DNA of 64,000 nucleotides, taken from the NCBI GenBank assembly GCA_963824595.1, contig CAWGPY010000002.1, positions 558,001-622,000 on the forward strand, read 5' to 3'. The translations under genes were made by a program, and so were the position numbers. The notes under the pieces were generated by a model that made no database searches, was not told where the DNA came from, and saw nothing but the letters and a program-made list of their open reading frames with translations. Origin of the DNA: Cybelea sp963824595 (GTDB lineage: Bacteria; Vulcanimicrobiota; Vulcanimicrobiia; Vulcanimicrobiales; Vulcanimicrobiaceae). Shown one piece after another: positions 11,819-19,989 of the stretch. Positions within the stretch are counted from its first letter, which is position 1. Every line of letters begins with the position of its first letter.

Positions 11819-13243
11819 CTAGCGGCGGCGCGTTCCCAACGATACGAGTCCCAACACGACGACGTTGGCCGCCAGTCCGATGAATCCCGGGTTGATGCCC
11901 CACGGCGTCAGGTTGAGCGCGGCGAGCGGAAGCGCGACCGCCAGGCCCGCGGCGATTCCGGCGCCCACGCCCCACGCCGTCGCGCGGGGCCAGAGGAACG
12001 TCGCGATGACGCCGGGCGCGAACTGCGTGATGCCGTTGTAGTAGAGCAAAAGCATCTCGACCACGGTCCGTCGCGCCACGAGCCAGACGCCGAGCGCGAG
12101 CACCGCCACGACGATCACCAGTACTCGAGTGAGCCGAGTCCGCGCCGCGTCGCTGGTCGCGACGCCGAACACGTCGCCCGCCACGTTCTTCGTGACGAGG
12201 CTCGCGCCGCCGAGGATCAGCGCGGACGCCGGAACCAGCGCGGCCAGCGCGCCGGCGGAAGCGATGAGGCCCAGCGTCCACGGCGAGTAGAAGTGCTGCG
12301 TGACCAACAGAAACGACTGATCTACGGCGGTGCCCTTGAGACCGGGCACGATGAGCGCCGCGGACAGGCCGGCGAACATCATGAGCGTCAGGAACGCCTG
12401 ATAGAGCGGGAGGAGCATCGCATTGCGGCGCAGCGTGTCCCCGCTGCGCGCACTGTAAATGGCGTTGAACGACTGCGGGCCCATGAAGAAGCCGATCGCC
12501 GACAGGAGCACCGTCGAGACGAACCAGACGGTGCCGTGGTACACGGCTCCGGGCACGACGACGAGCATTTGCGGATGGGTCTGCGCGATGCGATCGAGCA
12601 TGGCGCTCGGCGACCCGAAGAAACGCACCGGAATGGCGATGCCGGCGAACACGATGCCGCCCAGCACCAAGACGTCTTTCACGATGCTGGCCCACGCCGT
12701 GCCGCGCAGCCCCGCGCTGTAGACGAAGACGGCGAGAACCAGAAAGGCGATGCATACCGAGGCCGTCGCGTCGTAAGCGCCGTAGCCTGCGATGCGCAGG
12801 AGGATCTGCAGCCCGCTGAGCTGCAGCGCGACGTAGGGCACGATCATGAGAAACTGAAGGACGGCGACCGAAACGCCCAGCGCGCGGCTGCCGTAGCGCG
12901 TCGCGAAGAAGTCGGCCGAGGTGAGCAGGCCGCCGTCCTTGCCGACCCGCCAGATGGCCGGCGTGAGAAAATAGCCGATGACGTAGGCGCACGTGCCGAA
13001 GGCCGGGATATAGAACGCAAGCGCGCCCTGCGAATACGACAATCCGGCGACGCCGAGGAACGTGAACGTGGTATAGATCTCGCCGGCGAGCAGCACCCAG
13101 AGGAAGATCGTGCCGAACGATCGCCCTCCGACGATATACTGCTGCGGGTCCATCTTAATGCGCCGCACCCCGTAAAGCGCGAGCCCGATGGTTCCGAAGA
13201 CGACGACGCCGACGATCGAGAGGGCGACGACCGTACCGCTCAC
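11819..13243 (-). CDS. sodium:solute symporter (SSS family)
   Basis: The 474-residue integral membrane protein has about 13 hydrophobic segments. It shows SSS signatures: the YIVGGRSFG motif near the N-terminus, LLTSADFFATRYGSR, and a core GLRGTAWASIVKDVLVLGG. Such proteins import small organic solutes with sodium. The GTG start at 13243 overlaps the stop of the upstream DUF3311 gene (GTGA), the same arrangement as the YhdT/PanF and MctP-type pairs. The substrate could be a monocarboxylate or pantothenate, but the sequence does not decide. The open frame continues far upstream, but that part reads as an antisense shadow of lemA. Confidence 0.88.
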   Translation of the reverse strand: MSGTVVALSIVGVVVFGTIGLALYGVRRIKMDPQQYIVGGRSFGTIFLWVLLAGEIYTTFTFLGVAGLSYSQGALAFYIPAFGTCAYVIGYFLTPAIWRVGKDGGLLTSADFFATRYGSRALGVSVAVLQFLMIVPYVALQLSGLQILLRIAGYGAYDATASVCIAFLVLAVFVYSAGLRGTAWASIVKDVLVLGGIVFAGIAIPVRFFGSPSAMLDRIAQTHPQMLVVVPGAVYHGTVWFVSTVLLSAIGFFMGPQSFNAIYSARSGDTLRRNAMLLPLYQAFLTLMMFAGLSAALIVPGLKGTAVDQSFLLVTQHFYSPWTLGLIASAGALAALVPASALILGGASLVTKNVAGDVFGVATSDAARTRLTRVLVIVVAVLALGVWLVARRTVVEMLLLYYNGITQFAPGVIATFLWPRATAWGVGAGIAAGLAVALPLAALNLTPWGINPGFIGLAANVVVLGLVSLGTRRR

Positions 13244-13449
13244 GGGCGGCGCTCCAACCGCGAGATAGCCCACAGGCACGCCGGCGTCAACAGGATCCAC
13301 GCGATGATCCAGACCAGCAAGAAGGGCGCTCCCAAGAGCCGCGGCTCGACGCGATTGACGAACGGGATTGCGACCGTAAAGGCAGCGATGGGGAGCGCGG
13401 CGAGCAGCACTCGCAGCAAAAGAGGGCCCGAGGGAGGGGCAGGCCGCAT
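13240..13449 (-). CDS. DUF3311 small membrane protein, partner of the SSS symporter
   Basis: The 69-residue protein has two hydrophobic helices and the family-like segment FVNRVEPRLLGAPFLLVWIIAW. DUF3311 proteins are typically encoded just upstream of SSS symporters and are thought to assist them. The stop overlaps the symporter start by four bases. The ATG at 13449 lies only 22 bases from the divergent lemA start, leaving little room for two conventional promoters. A slightly different start is possible. Confidence 0.78.
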   Translation of the reverse strand: MRPAPPSGPLLLRVLLAALPIAAFTVAIPFVNRVEPRLLGAPFLLVWIIAWILLTPACLWAISRLERRP

Positions 13450-13471
13450 TGCGGCGCATGTTAGCCACGCT

Positions 13472-14089
13472 ATGCAACAACGTCCTTCGTACGTGGGCCC
13501 GATCGTCGTTATTGCGATCGTGGCGATCGTGGGTTTTTGGGTCGCCGGCACCTATAATTCGCTGGTCACGCTGGGCCAAGCCGTCGACGCCCAATGGGGG
13601 CAGGTGCAGAACGTCTACCAGCGCCGCGCCGACTTGATTCCGAACTTGGTCGCGACCGTCAAGGGCGCGGCCAACTTCGAATCGAGCACCTACGAGGCCG
13701 TGGCGAAGGCGCGTGCCAGCGTCGGGCAGATTTCGCCCGAGGCCGTTTCGAACGCCGTCAACAATCCGCAAGACTTCGCGAAGTACGCCGCGGCACAAGA
13801 CCAGCTGGGCTCCGCGCTGTCTCGGCTGCTGGCGGTCGTGGAAAATTATCCGCAGCTCAAGGCGACGGAGAACTTCCAGTCGCTCCAGGCGCAGCTCGAG
13901 GGCTCGGAAAACCGCATCGCGTTCGAGCGCAAGAAATACAACGACGTGGCGCGCGCGTTCAACACCAAGCGCGACACGTTCCCCACCGTGATGATCGCGG
14001 GTCTGTTCGGCGGCCGGTTCAACGAGAAGCCCTACTTCCAATCGTCGCCTGGCGCCGAGAAGCCCCCGGCGGTCAACTTCAGCCCGTGA
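13472..14089 (+). CDS. lemA: LemA family protein
   Basis: The 205-residue protein has an N-terminal membrane anchor (about residues 8-26) followed by a long helical domain. The LemA signature is clear: YNSLVTLGQAVDAQWGQVQ, then NVYQRRADLIPNLVATVKG, and later ENRIAFERKKYNDVARAFN. LemA proteins are envelope-associated helical-bundle proteins of uncertain function, usually encoded with TPM-domain (YgcG-like) proteins, as here. The stop overlaps the GTG of the next gene, so the five plus-strand genes from here to 18565 probably form one operon. Confidence 0.93.
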   Translation: MQQRPSYVGPIVVIAIVAIVGFWVAGTYNSLVTLGQAVDAQWGQVQNVYQRRADLIPNLVATVKGAANFESSTYEAVAKARASVGQISPEAVSNAVNNPQDFAKYAAAQDQLGSALSRLLAVVENYPQLKATENFQSLQAQLEGSENRIAFERKKYNDVARAFNTKRDTFPTVMIAGLFGGRFNEKPYFQSSPGAEKPPAVNFSP

Positions 14090-14481
14090 CGCGCGCGGAG
14101 CGCGACGGCATCGCGCGCGCCATCGCCGCGGCGGAAGACGGCACGACCGGCCAAATTGCCGTGCGCATCGTGCCCGACGCCTCGGTGGACGCGCTGCGGC
14201 GCGCCGCCTGGGAGTTCCGGCGGATCGGCTTGCACCGGCGCGACGAGGCCAACGCGGCGCTCGTGCTGGTGGCGCCGAAGGCGCGCAGCTTCGCCGTGAT
14301 CGGCGACCGCGCGCTGCACGAGCGCGTGGGCGACGCGTTCTGGAACGACGTCGTCGAACAGAGCCGACCGTACTTCGCGCGCGGCGACGTAGCCGACGGC
14401 ATCGCCTACGCCGTGGGCCGCATCGGCGAGGCGCTGCGTTCGCACTTCGCGACCGGCGCCGGAACGGATTTGACGTCGTGA
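14086..14481 (+). CDS. small TPM-domain protein
   Basis: The 131-residue protein begins at a GTG overlapping the lemA stop (GTGA) and ends in the same kind of overlap with the next TPM gene. It contains the core of a TPM domain: TTGQIAVRIVPD, then ALVLVAPKARSFAVIGDRALHERVG, and FWNDVVEQSRPYFARGDVADGIAYAV. It lacks a signal peptide and membrane helices, so it is probably cytoplasmic, unlike its larger neighbour. This matches the common lemA-TPM-TPM gene order. Its activity is unknown. Confidence 0.82.
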   Translation: MTRAERDGIARAIAAAEDGTTGQIAVRIVPDASVDALRRAAWEFRRIGLHRRDEANAALVLVAPKARSFAVIGDRALHERVGDAFWNDVVEQSRPYFARGDVADGIAYAVGRIGEALRSHFATGAGTDLTS

Positions 14482-15314
14482 ACGCGCGCTCGAGTATCGC
14501 GGCGGTCGCGCTGCTGGCGTCGGTTTGGGCGGCGCCCGCGCTCGGCGCGGCCGGTTTCACGGTTCCGCCCACGCCCGACCATCACGTGGTCGACACCGCG
14601 AACGTGCTTTCCAGCGACACACGCGCCTCGGTCGAGAACGAGCTGCAGGCATACGAAAAGGCGACCGGCCACCAGATCGTGGTCTGGATCGGGCAGACGA
14701 CGGGCGACGTGCCACTGGAGACGTTCACCACCGAGACCGCGCACGAGTGGAGAATCGGCCGGCGCGGCCACGACGACGGTGCGATTCTGTTCGTCTTCAT
14801 GAAGGACCACAAGCTGCGCATCGAGGTCGGCTACGGTCTCGAAGGCTCGCTGACCGACGCGGATTCCAGCCGCATCATCAACGACGTCATCCGGCCGCGC
14901 ATGCGGTCGAACGACGTTGACGGCGCCGTGTCGAGCGGCGTCGCCGCGATGCTGAAGACGATCACGCCGTCGTATGCGGGCGTCACGCCGCCGCCAGAGT
15001 CGTCGGAATCCGGTTCGAGCGTGGGCGGCGGAATCGCGATCGCGATCTTCGCCATCTTCGGGCTGTTCATGGCGTTCGTCGCCTTCCTGATCATCATGCA
15101 GGTGCTGGGCAGCATTCGCTACGGGTATCTCGTGCTGCGCGAGGGCTCGACGAAGGCGAAAGCCGACATGAAGCGCTGGTGGTTTTGGGGCAGCAGCGGA
15201 TTCGCGGGCGGCATGTCGTCGTTCGGTGGCGGGGGCGACGGCGGCGGCTTCGACAGCGGCTTCTCGGCCGGTGGCGGCGACTTCGGCGGCGGGGGAGCGT
15301 CGGGCGGCTGGTGA
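14478..15314 (+). CDS. TPM-domain (YgcG-like) membrane-anchored protein
   Basis: The 278-residue protein has a signal peptide (cleavage after ALGA, about residue 23) and a TPM domain over residues 30-155, with VVDTANVLSSDTRASVE, HQIVVWIGQTTGDVPLE and KLRIEVGYGLEGSLTD. A membrane helix follows at about 180-205 (IAIAIFAIFGLFMAFVAF). The C-terminus is a glycine/serine/phenylalanine-rich tail ending GGASGGW, typical of YgcG-family proteins. The family acts at the envelope, possibly in membrane-protein repair or phosphatase-like chemistry, but the role is unsettled. It starts at a GTG overlapping the preceding stop. Confidence 0.88.
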   Translation: MNARSSIAAVALLASVWAAPALGAAGFTVPPTPDHHVVDTANVLSSDTRASVENELQAYEKATGHQIVVWIGQTTGDVPLETFTTETAHEWRIGRRGHDDGAILFVFMKDHKLRIEVGYGLEGSLTDADSSRIINDVIRPRMRSNDVDGAVSSGVAAMLKTITPSYAGVTPPPESSESGSSVGGGIAIAIFAIFGLFMAFVAFLIIMQVLGSIRYGYLVLREGSTKAKADMKRWWFWGSSGFAGGMSSFGGGGDGGGFDSGFSAGGGDFGGGGASGGW

Positions 15315-15317
15315 GCG

Positions 15318-15929
15318 ATGCAGGCGCTGCTGTTGGCCGTCCTCACGTACGACGTTCTGATCTCGGCCGGCCACGAAGGGCGGCCGGCGAGTTGCGCGCA
15401 CTTTCCGCAACACCACTGTAATCTCGGCGCGAACGGCGAGCGGGCGTGGACGCCCGTGGTGGCCGATGCCGCGGCGCAGATTCTCCGCGCGCACGGCCTG
15501 ACGGTCGCGCGCTTGCCGGCCGACTTCGACGGGGCGTACCGGGTCGGGGCGGCGGCGTTCCTGCATCTCGACGGCTCGAACCCGCCCTGCAAGAGCAGCG
15601 CGTCCATCGGCTACGGAGCGAAGAGCGACGCGGCCGCCGCCGGCGCGTGGCGCGCCCTCTACGGACGCTACTGGCCGTTCGGATTCCAGCCCGATAATTT
15701 TACCAACGGATTACGAAATTATTACGCGTACCATCAGGTGGATGCGCGCAGCGGGAGTCTCGTGCTCGAACTGGGAGAGATCTCGTGTCCCGCGCAGCAC
15801 GCTTGGCTTGCACCGCGCTTGCGGTGGGAGGGCGCGCTCGTCGCGCACTTCCTGAGCGCCCTGATCGGCAAGGGCGACGTTCCCGATCCGGGGCCGTTTC
15901 GGCAACAGGCGACGCCGAAGCAGCCTTAG
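15318..15929 (+). CDS. N-acetylmuramoyl-L-alanine amidase-like (Amidase_3 fold) protein
   Basis: The 203-residue protein has the motif order expected for a zinc-dependent Amidase_3 enzyme: ISAGHEGRP near residue 16 (first histidine), AAFLHLDGSN near residue 78 (second histidine), and LVLELGEISCP near residue 160 with a glutamate. Such enzymes cleave the amide bond between muramic acid and the stem peptide of peptidoglycan. The match is pattern-based and I could not align it. A short hydrophobic start may act as a weak signal. It sits three bases after a TPM gene and 11 bases before the regulator, suggesting a cell-wall theme for the operon. Confidence 0.6.
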   Translation: MQALLLAVLTYDVLISAGHEGRPASCAHFPQHHCNLGANGERAWTPVVADAAAQILRAHGLTVARLPADFDGAYRVGAAAFLHLDGSNPPCKSSASIGYGAKSDAAAAGAWRALYGRYWPFGFQPDNFTNGLRNYYAYHQVDARSGSLVLELGEISCPAQHAWLAPRLRWEGALVAHFLSALIGKGDVPDPGPFRQQATPKQP

Positions 15930-15940
15930 AACGAGCTTCG

Positions 15941-18565
15941 ATGCTGCGCGCGCTCGCGAGCGACCATCGCGGGGAAGCCGGCGCCTTCGCGCCGGTCGAA
16001 CGGCCGCGCCTCATCGAGCGGTTGCGAGCCGCGGCGGAGTATCCGATCGCGCTGATCGTGGCCCCAGCCGGTTACGGCAAGTCGCTGGTGCTGCGACAGT
16101 ATCTGGCGTCGGCGACCGACGCGCCCGTACGCTTTGCGTTGCGCGCCGAACACGCGGAGCTGCTGGGCTTCCTCCGCGGCTTCGCGGAGGCGCTGCGCGC
16201 GGTGGCGCCGCACGCGATCACGGCGTTGGCCGGCGCCTACGAGCGTAACAGTTCCTCGCCCAAACGCGCTGCGGAGCTCGCGCGCTGGATGGACGCACAC
16301 CTCGAGTCGTTCTCGGGCACGATCGCCGTTGACGACCTGCACCTGGCCGACGCGGAGGTGACGAAATTCCTCGCCGCGCTCATCGAGAGCTCGAAGGACC
16401 GGGTGCGCTGGATTCTGGCGACGCGCTCGACGACGGGCCTTCCGGTGGGTACGTGGCTTGCCTACCGCGACGCGGACCTTCCCATCGGCGAAGCGGATCT
16501 GCGGTTTACGCCGGACGAGGCGCGCGAGGCGGCGCGCACGCTCCACTGCGTTTTGGGTGAAGGAGAGCTCGAAGAGCTGCTCGCGCTGACCGAGGGTTGG
16601 CCGGCGGCGATGAGCTTTGCCTTGCGCACGTCAATGCGGTCGGCGGAACTGCGCAACGTCTCGGCGCTCACGCGGGAGATGATCTACCGGCTGTTGGCCG
16701 AGCAGGTGTACGCGGAGCTCGATGACGACGAGCGCGAGCTGCTGGAGATGGCGATCGCGCTGCCGGCGATCGACGTTGCCGTGCTCGAACGAGCCGGGTT
16801 CGATCGCGCGCTTCCGATCGTGGAACGGCTCCGCGAGAGGACGGCGTTCATCTACGAGGAGTCGCCGGGCGTCTATCACTGCCACGACCTGTTTCGCGAC
16901 TTTCTGCGCCACCAAGGCGCCCTGCAGGGCCGGCGCTCGCAGCAAGCGGTGTCGGAACGGGCTGCGCGAGCCTTAGAGGAAAGCGAGGACGTCGAGCACG
17001 CCATCGGTGCCTACGCTGCGGCCGGATCGACGGCCAACGTCGTGCGACTGCTGGAGCGCCACGGCTTCGATCTGATCGAACGGGCTCGCAGCGACGTCGT
17101 CGCTCGAGCCGTTGCGGCGCTCGACGAGACGACTCGCCGGGAAAACGCGACGGCCCTCGCCCTTCAAGGCGCTCTTCACGCGATCGCGGGCAAGTTCGCC
17201 CGCGCCGAATCGCTGTTCACCCGCGCTCTCGCGCGGGCCGGCACCGACCGCGACTTGGTGGCTACGACCAGCCTGCGCCTAGCAGCGCTCCTGGCGAATC
17301 AGGGAGGTGATGTTATTGACATACTGGATCCGGTATCCGGCGACGTGAGACAAGAACCGAGACATCGTGCCGGGGCGCTGTCCTTGAGTGCGGCTGAACG
17401 AGCGAGGCGGGGAGACCTATCATCTATTTCGGAGTCGATTACCGACGTCGAAAAGCTGTTGCCAATTCTCGACTGCGATGTCACACGAGCGAAGGTGCTC
17501 TATCACCTTGGAATCGCCGCCCGCCACGGGCCGAACGTGGAGGTAGCGTTCGCTTGGCTCACACAAGCGGCGGAGATGGCGACGGATCTTCACTTGTTCG
17601 GCCTAGCAAGCAGGGTGCATGCGGCACTGGCAAACCTATCCCTGCACCACGAAGATGATGTTGCATTACAGCTTCGATTCGCGCAGCTCGCGGCGGATGC
17701 TGCCGTAAAGGCCGGAGACTCCGGGGCACTTCGGACGGCACTCCTTCAGATGCTAAGCGGGCACATGAGACGGGGGGAAGTCGAAGCGAGTATCGCGATA
17801 GAGCGGAGGCTGCTAACGAACCATGGGGACGCGCTTGTGGCGCGCTACGTCACCGCGTTCAAAGCTGTTAGGCTCGCGTGGGACGGGCGATTTGCTAAAG
17901 CGCACACGCTAATGTTGCCGCCCTGGAACGAGATGTCGTTCGGAATCGACTCGAGCACATGCGGCGCTCAACTCGCGCTTTTCCTCGCGCTAGACAAACA
18001 AGGTGATGCTTCTTCAACGATAATCAGCGAGGTAACCAGTAGGATGCAAGGGTTAAGTGCGTCCGCTCGTTTTGACCGGCGGTCCCTAACGATCAGTCGC
18101 GTGTTTTGCGCTTTGGCTGAACATGTGAATGGGCGGCATGACCTTGCCGCACGAACCATGCGCCGCCTGAGGAGCGATGATCTTATTGAGAGCGCGGTCG
18201 TAGGCCTAGCCACGAACATACTAAGAAGCATAGCCGATGGACGGGGTCCTGGTGCTGTGGAAATAGCGAAATCAATTGCTAGTCTTATGACCGATGGTTA
18301 TGGAGATGTGGCGTTGCTTCTCAAGTCGACTTACACGGAGCTCAGTGGGGCTAAGCAGCAGGTGCTGGAGTTTGGCCGTTTGACCGCCTCTGAGTTAGAG
18401 ATCTTACGACTACTTGCCGACGGGCGCGTGCCGAAGGAGATTGCGGCGGAAACGTTTCGCAGCGTAAACACGGTGCGAGTTCATATCGCAAATGCCATCG
18501 AAAAGCTGGATTGCCGCGGGAGTCGGAGCGCTATCGAAGCTGCTCGTGTGCGAGGGTTGATCTAG
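15941..18565 (+). CDS. MalT-like LuxR-family ATP-dependent transcriptional regulator
   Basis: The 874-residue protein has a STAND-type ATPase at the N-terminus, with Walker A APAGYGKS at residues 41-48 and a Walker B-like AVDDLHLAD around Asp131-Asp132. A helical winged region and a long TPR-like solenoid follow. The C-terminal LuxR/GerE helix-turn-helix reads LTASELEILRLLADGRVPKEI and then VNTVRVHIANAIEKL. The ATG at 15941 is the best start; the frame upstream overlaps the amidase-like gene. From about 17300 onward the base composition drops visibly compared with the first half, as if the 3' half had been replaced or acquired. It likely controls nearby envelope genes, which is inference. Confidence 0.88.
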   Translation: MLRALASDHRGEAGAFAPVERPRLIERLRAAAEYPIALIVAPAGYGKSLVLRQYLASATDAPVRFALRAEHAELLGFLRGFAEALRAVAPHAITALAGAYERNSSSPKRAAELARWMDAHLESFSGTIAVDDLHLADAEVTKFLAALIESSKDRVRWILATRSTTGLPVGTWLAYRDADLPIGEADLRFTPDEAREAARTLHCVLGEGELEELLALTEGWPAAMSFALRTSMRSAELRNVSALTREMIYRLLAEQVYAELDDDERELLEMAIALPAIDVAVLERAGFDRALPIVERLRERTAFIYEESPGVYHCHDLFRDFLRHQGALQGRRSQQAVSERAARALEESEDVEHAIGAYAAAGSTANVVRLLERHGFDLIERARSDVVARAVAALDETTRRENATALALQGALHAIAGKFARAESLFTRALARAGTDRDLVATTSLRLAALLANQGGDVIDILDPVSGDVRQEPRHRAGALSLSAAERARRGDLSSISESITDVEKLLPILDCDVTRAKVLYHLGIAARHGPNVEVAFAWLTQAAEMATDLHLFGLASRVHAALANLSLHHEDDVALQLRFAQLAADAAVKAGDSGALRTALLQMLSGHMRRGEVEASIAIERRLLTNHGDALVARYVTAFKAVRLAWDGRFAKAHTLMLPPWNEMSFGIDSSTCGAQLALFLALDKQGDASSTIISEVTSRMQGLSASARFDRRSLTISRVFCALAEHVNGRHDLAARTMRRLRSDDLIESAVVGLATNILRSIADGRGPGAVEIAKSIASLMTDGYGDVALLLKSTYTELSGAKQQVLEFGRLTASELEILRLLADGRVPKEIAAETFRSVNTVRVHIANAIEKLDCRGSRSAIEAARVRGLI

Positions 18566-18651
18566 GGGCTAGGCGCCTTGCGAGCGCAAAAGGATTCGGA
18601 AACTAGGCTTAGCAAAATGGGGCGTGTCGTTGCTAATCTGAGGAGGCCAAC

Positions 18652-18714
18652 ATGCTTAGCTTGATCATCGCTCTAATTATCGGTCTGGCCATCGTTCCGC
18701 CCGATCCATTCTAG
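18652..18714 (+). CDS. 20-residue hydrophobic peptide ORF with strong ribosome binding site
   Basis: An ATG at 18652 follows a near-perfect ribosome binding site (GAGGAGG, six bases upstream). It opens a 20-codon frame encoding a mostly Leu/Ile/Val peptide that ends in a Pro-Pro-Asp-Pro-Phe tail. The length and single hydrophobic helix are like membrane-active small proteins or type I toxin peptides, but no family can be assigned at this size. It lies in the lower-GC stretch after the MalT-like regulator. It could also be a leader peptide. Confidence 0.4.
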   Translation: MLSLIIALIIGLAIVPPDPF

Positions 18715-18777
18715 AAGAGTCGAAGCAAAAAAGCCGTTCTTCTCGGCGCACTTGAAGCTGTGCGCCACCCAGGTGGC

Positions 18778-18811
18778 ACTCGTCCATAGCAAAGTGGCAC
18801 TATGGACGAGT
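18778..18811 (+). promoter_or_regulatory. perfect inverted repeat covering a start codon
   Basis: ACTCGTCCATAG (18778-18789) and CTATGGACGAGT (18800-18811) form a perfect 12-base inverted repeat with a 10-base loop. The right arm contains the ATG (18802-18804) of the next gene. A TGGCACT direct repeat lies in and just before the structure (18774-18780 and 18794-18800). In RNA this would fold into a hairpin hiding the start codon. It could be a translational switch, an operator, or an assembly artefact. Confidence 0.5.
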
Positions 18812-19287
18812 ACCTCATTGGGGCAGGGGCAATCCTGACGGCGGGGCCAGAGGCCTCGATCTCGAGCGCGACCCTCCATGCCCAGGTCGAGAGCGGTCTC
18901 GCGCGGCGGGTCGAGGCGGCCGTCATTGATTTCGAGGCGACCCAGCCGACCGAGGTCACCCGGGTGCTGCTCGTCGTCCAAGGCTGGAGCGGGGCGCGCT
19001 TCCGGGGCGAGGTCGTGCGGCGCCTCTTGGAGCGGCGCGAGTGCACCTTGGCCGATGTCATCTCCACGCTCGCCGAGGCCGCCGGCACGAGGGAGGTCCA
19101 TCTCTTCGCCCACTGGCTGCTGGACGCGGCGTCGGCCGAGGCGCTGGAAGCGCGGGGCCTTCAGGTCGTGGCGCATCCGCTCGAGGCGATCGGCCAGGCC
19201 GCGCTCGTCTCCGGTCAGCGGGTAGAGCGGTGGGTGGAGGGGCGCGTTCAGGTGACTCCAAGGGTGAGAAAGCACGATGCAGCGTAG
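18802..19287 (+). CDS. hypothetical protein upstream of two-component system
   Basis: The 161-residue product has no signal peptide and no membrane segment, and I do not recognise a family. Third codon positions are strongly GC-biased like the neighbours, supporting real coding. Notable segments are VTRVLLVVQGWSGARFRGEVVRRLL and VHLFAHWLLDAASAEALEARG, suggesting an alternating beta/alpha fold. The stop is two bases before the response-regulator start (TAGAAATG), so the two are probably translationally coupled. No ribosome binding site is evident, and the start codon lies inside an inverted repeat. It may be a partner or sensor accessory of the two-component pair. Confidence 0.6.
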   Translation: MDEYLIGAGAILTAGPEASISSATLHAQVESGLARRVEAAVIDFEATQPTEVTRVLLVVQGWSGARFRGEVVRRLLERRECTLADVISTLAEAAGTREVHLFAHWLLDAASAEALEARGLQVVAHPLEAIGQAALVSGQRVERWVEGRVQVTPRVRKHDAA

Positions 19288-19289
19288 AA

Positions 19290-19976
19290 ATGTACGTAAT
19301 GCCGAACGCCCGCGTTGCCGTCATCGACGACGACCGCATGGTGCGGGAGATGTTAGAACTGGGACTTTCCCGCGAGGGGTACGAGGTTCGGACGGCCACT
19401 GACGGTCTGGCCGCCCTCGAGCTCGTCAAGGTCTTCGATCCAGAACTCATCGTCCTCGACATCATGATGCCGAAGATTGACGGCGTCACGCTGCTGCCCC
19501 GGCTCCGGGAGATCACCCAGGCGCCGATCCTGATGCTCACGGCCAAGGGCGGGACCGAAGAGAAGGTCCGGTCGCTGAGCTCCGGCGCCGACGACTATCT
19601 CGTCAAGCCCTTCGTCTTCGAAGAGCTGATCGCGCGGCTGCAGGCGAAACTCCGGCGGCCGCAGCTCATCGAGGAGAACGTGCTTCGCTGGCGCGACATC
19701 TCCATCAACCCCGGCACCCACGAGGCGTGGCGCGGAAAAGACGTCCTCGAGTTCACGCAGCGCGAGTTCGATCTGCTCGAGGTGTTCATGCGCGAGCCGC
19801 GGCGCGTCTTCAGCAAGGACCACCTGCTGGAGATCGTGTGGGGTCACGACTTCGAGGGTGGGCCAAACATCGTCGAGACCTACATTTCCTATCTTCGCGC
19901 GAAGGTAGACCGACCCGGTGAGGCCGGCTCGTTCATTCGAACGGTGCGCGGCGTCGGTTACGGCCTCTCGCAATAG
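19290..19976 (+). CDS. OmpR-family response regulator
   Basis: The 228-residue protein has a receiver domain with the acidic triad region VIDDDR, phospho-acceptor Asp57 in LIVLDIMMPKIDG and the conserved lysine in YLVKPF. A winged-helix OmpR-type DNA-binding domain follows (FTQREFDLLEVFMREPRRVFS, VWGHDFEG, VDTYISYLRAKV-like VETYISYLRAKV, TVRGVGYGL). I chose the ATG at 19290, two bases after the previous stop; the ATG at 19299 is equally in frame. It pairs with the histidine kinase 13 bases downstream. It resembles MtrA/RegX-type regulators, but the regulon is unknown. Confidence 0.93.
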   Translation: MYVMPNARVAVIDDDRMVREMLELGLSREGYEVRTATDGLAALELVKVFDPELIVLDIMMPKIDGVTLLPRLREITQAPILMLTAKGGTEEKVRSLSSGADDYLVKPFVFEELIARLQAKLRRPQLIEENVLRWRDISINPGTHEAWRGKDVLEFTQREFDLLEVFMREPRRVFSKDHLLEIVWGHDFEGGPNIVETYISYLRAKVDRPGEAGSFIRTVRGVGYGLSQ

Positions 19977-19989
19977 CTAGGCCCTTCAC

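Noticed and set aside
11339..13471. In-frame extension of lemA upstream to 11339
   Set aside because: The extra 700 residues are antisense to the S41 and symporter genes and are low in hydrophobicity; LemA proteins start at the membrane helix.
18673..19275. Open frame on the minus strand opposite the 18802 gene
   Set aside because: Composition is shadow-like (Arg, Pro, Leu, His), and the plus-strand frame has coding-like third positions and couples to the response regulator.
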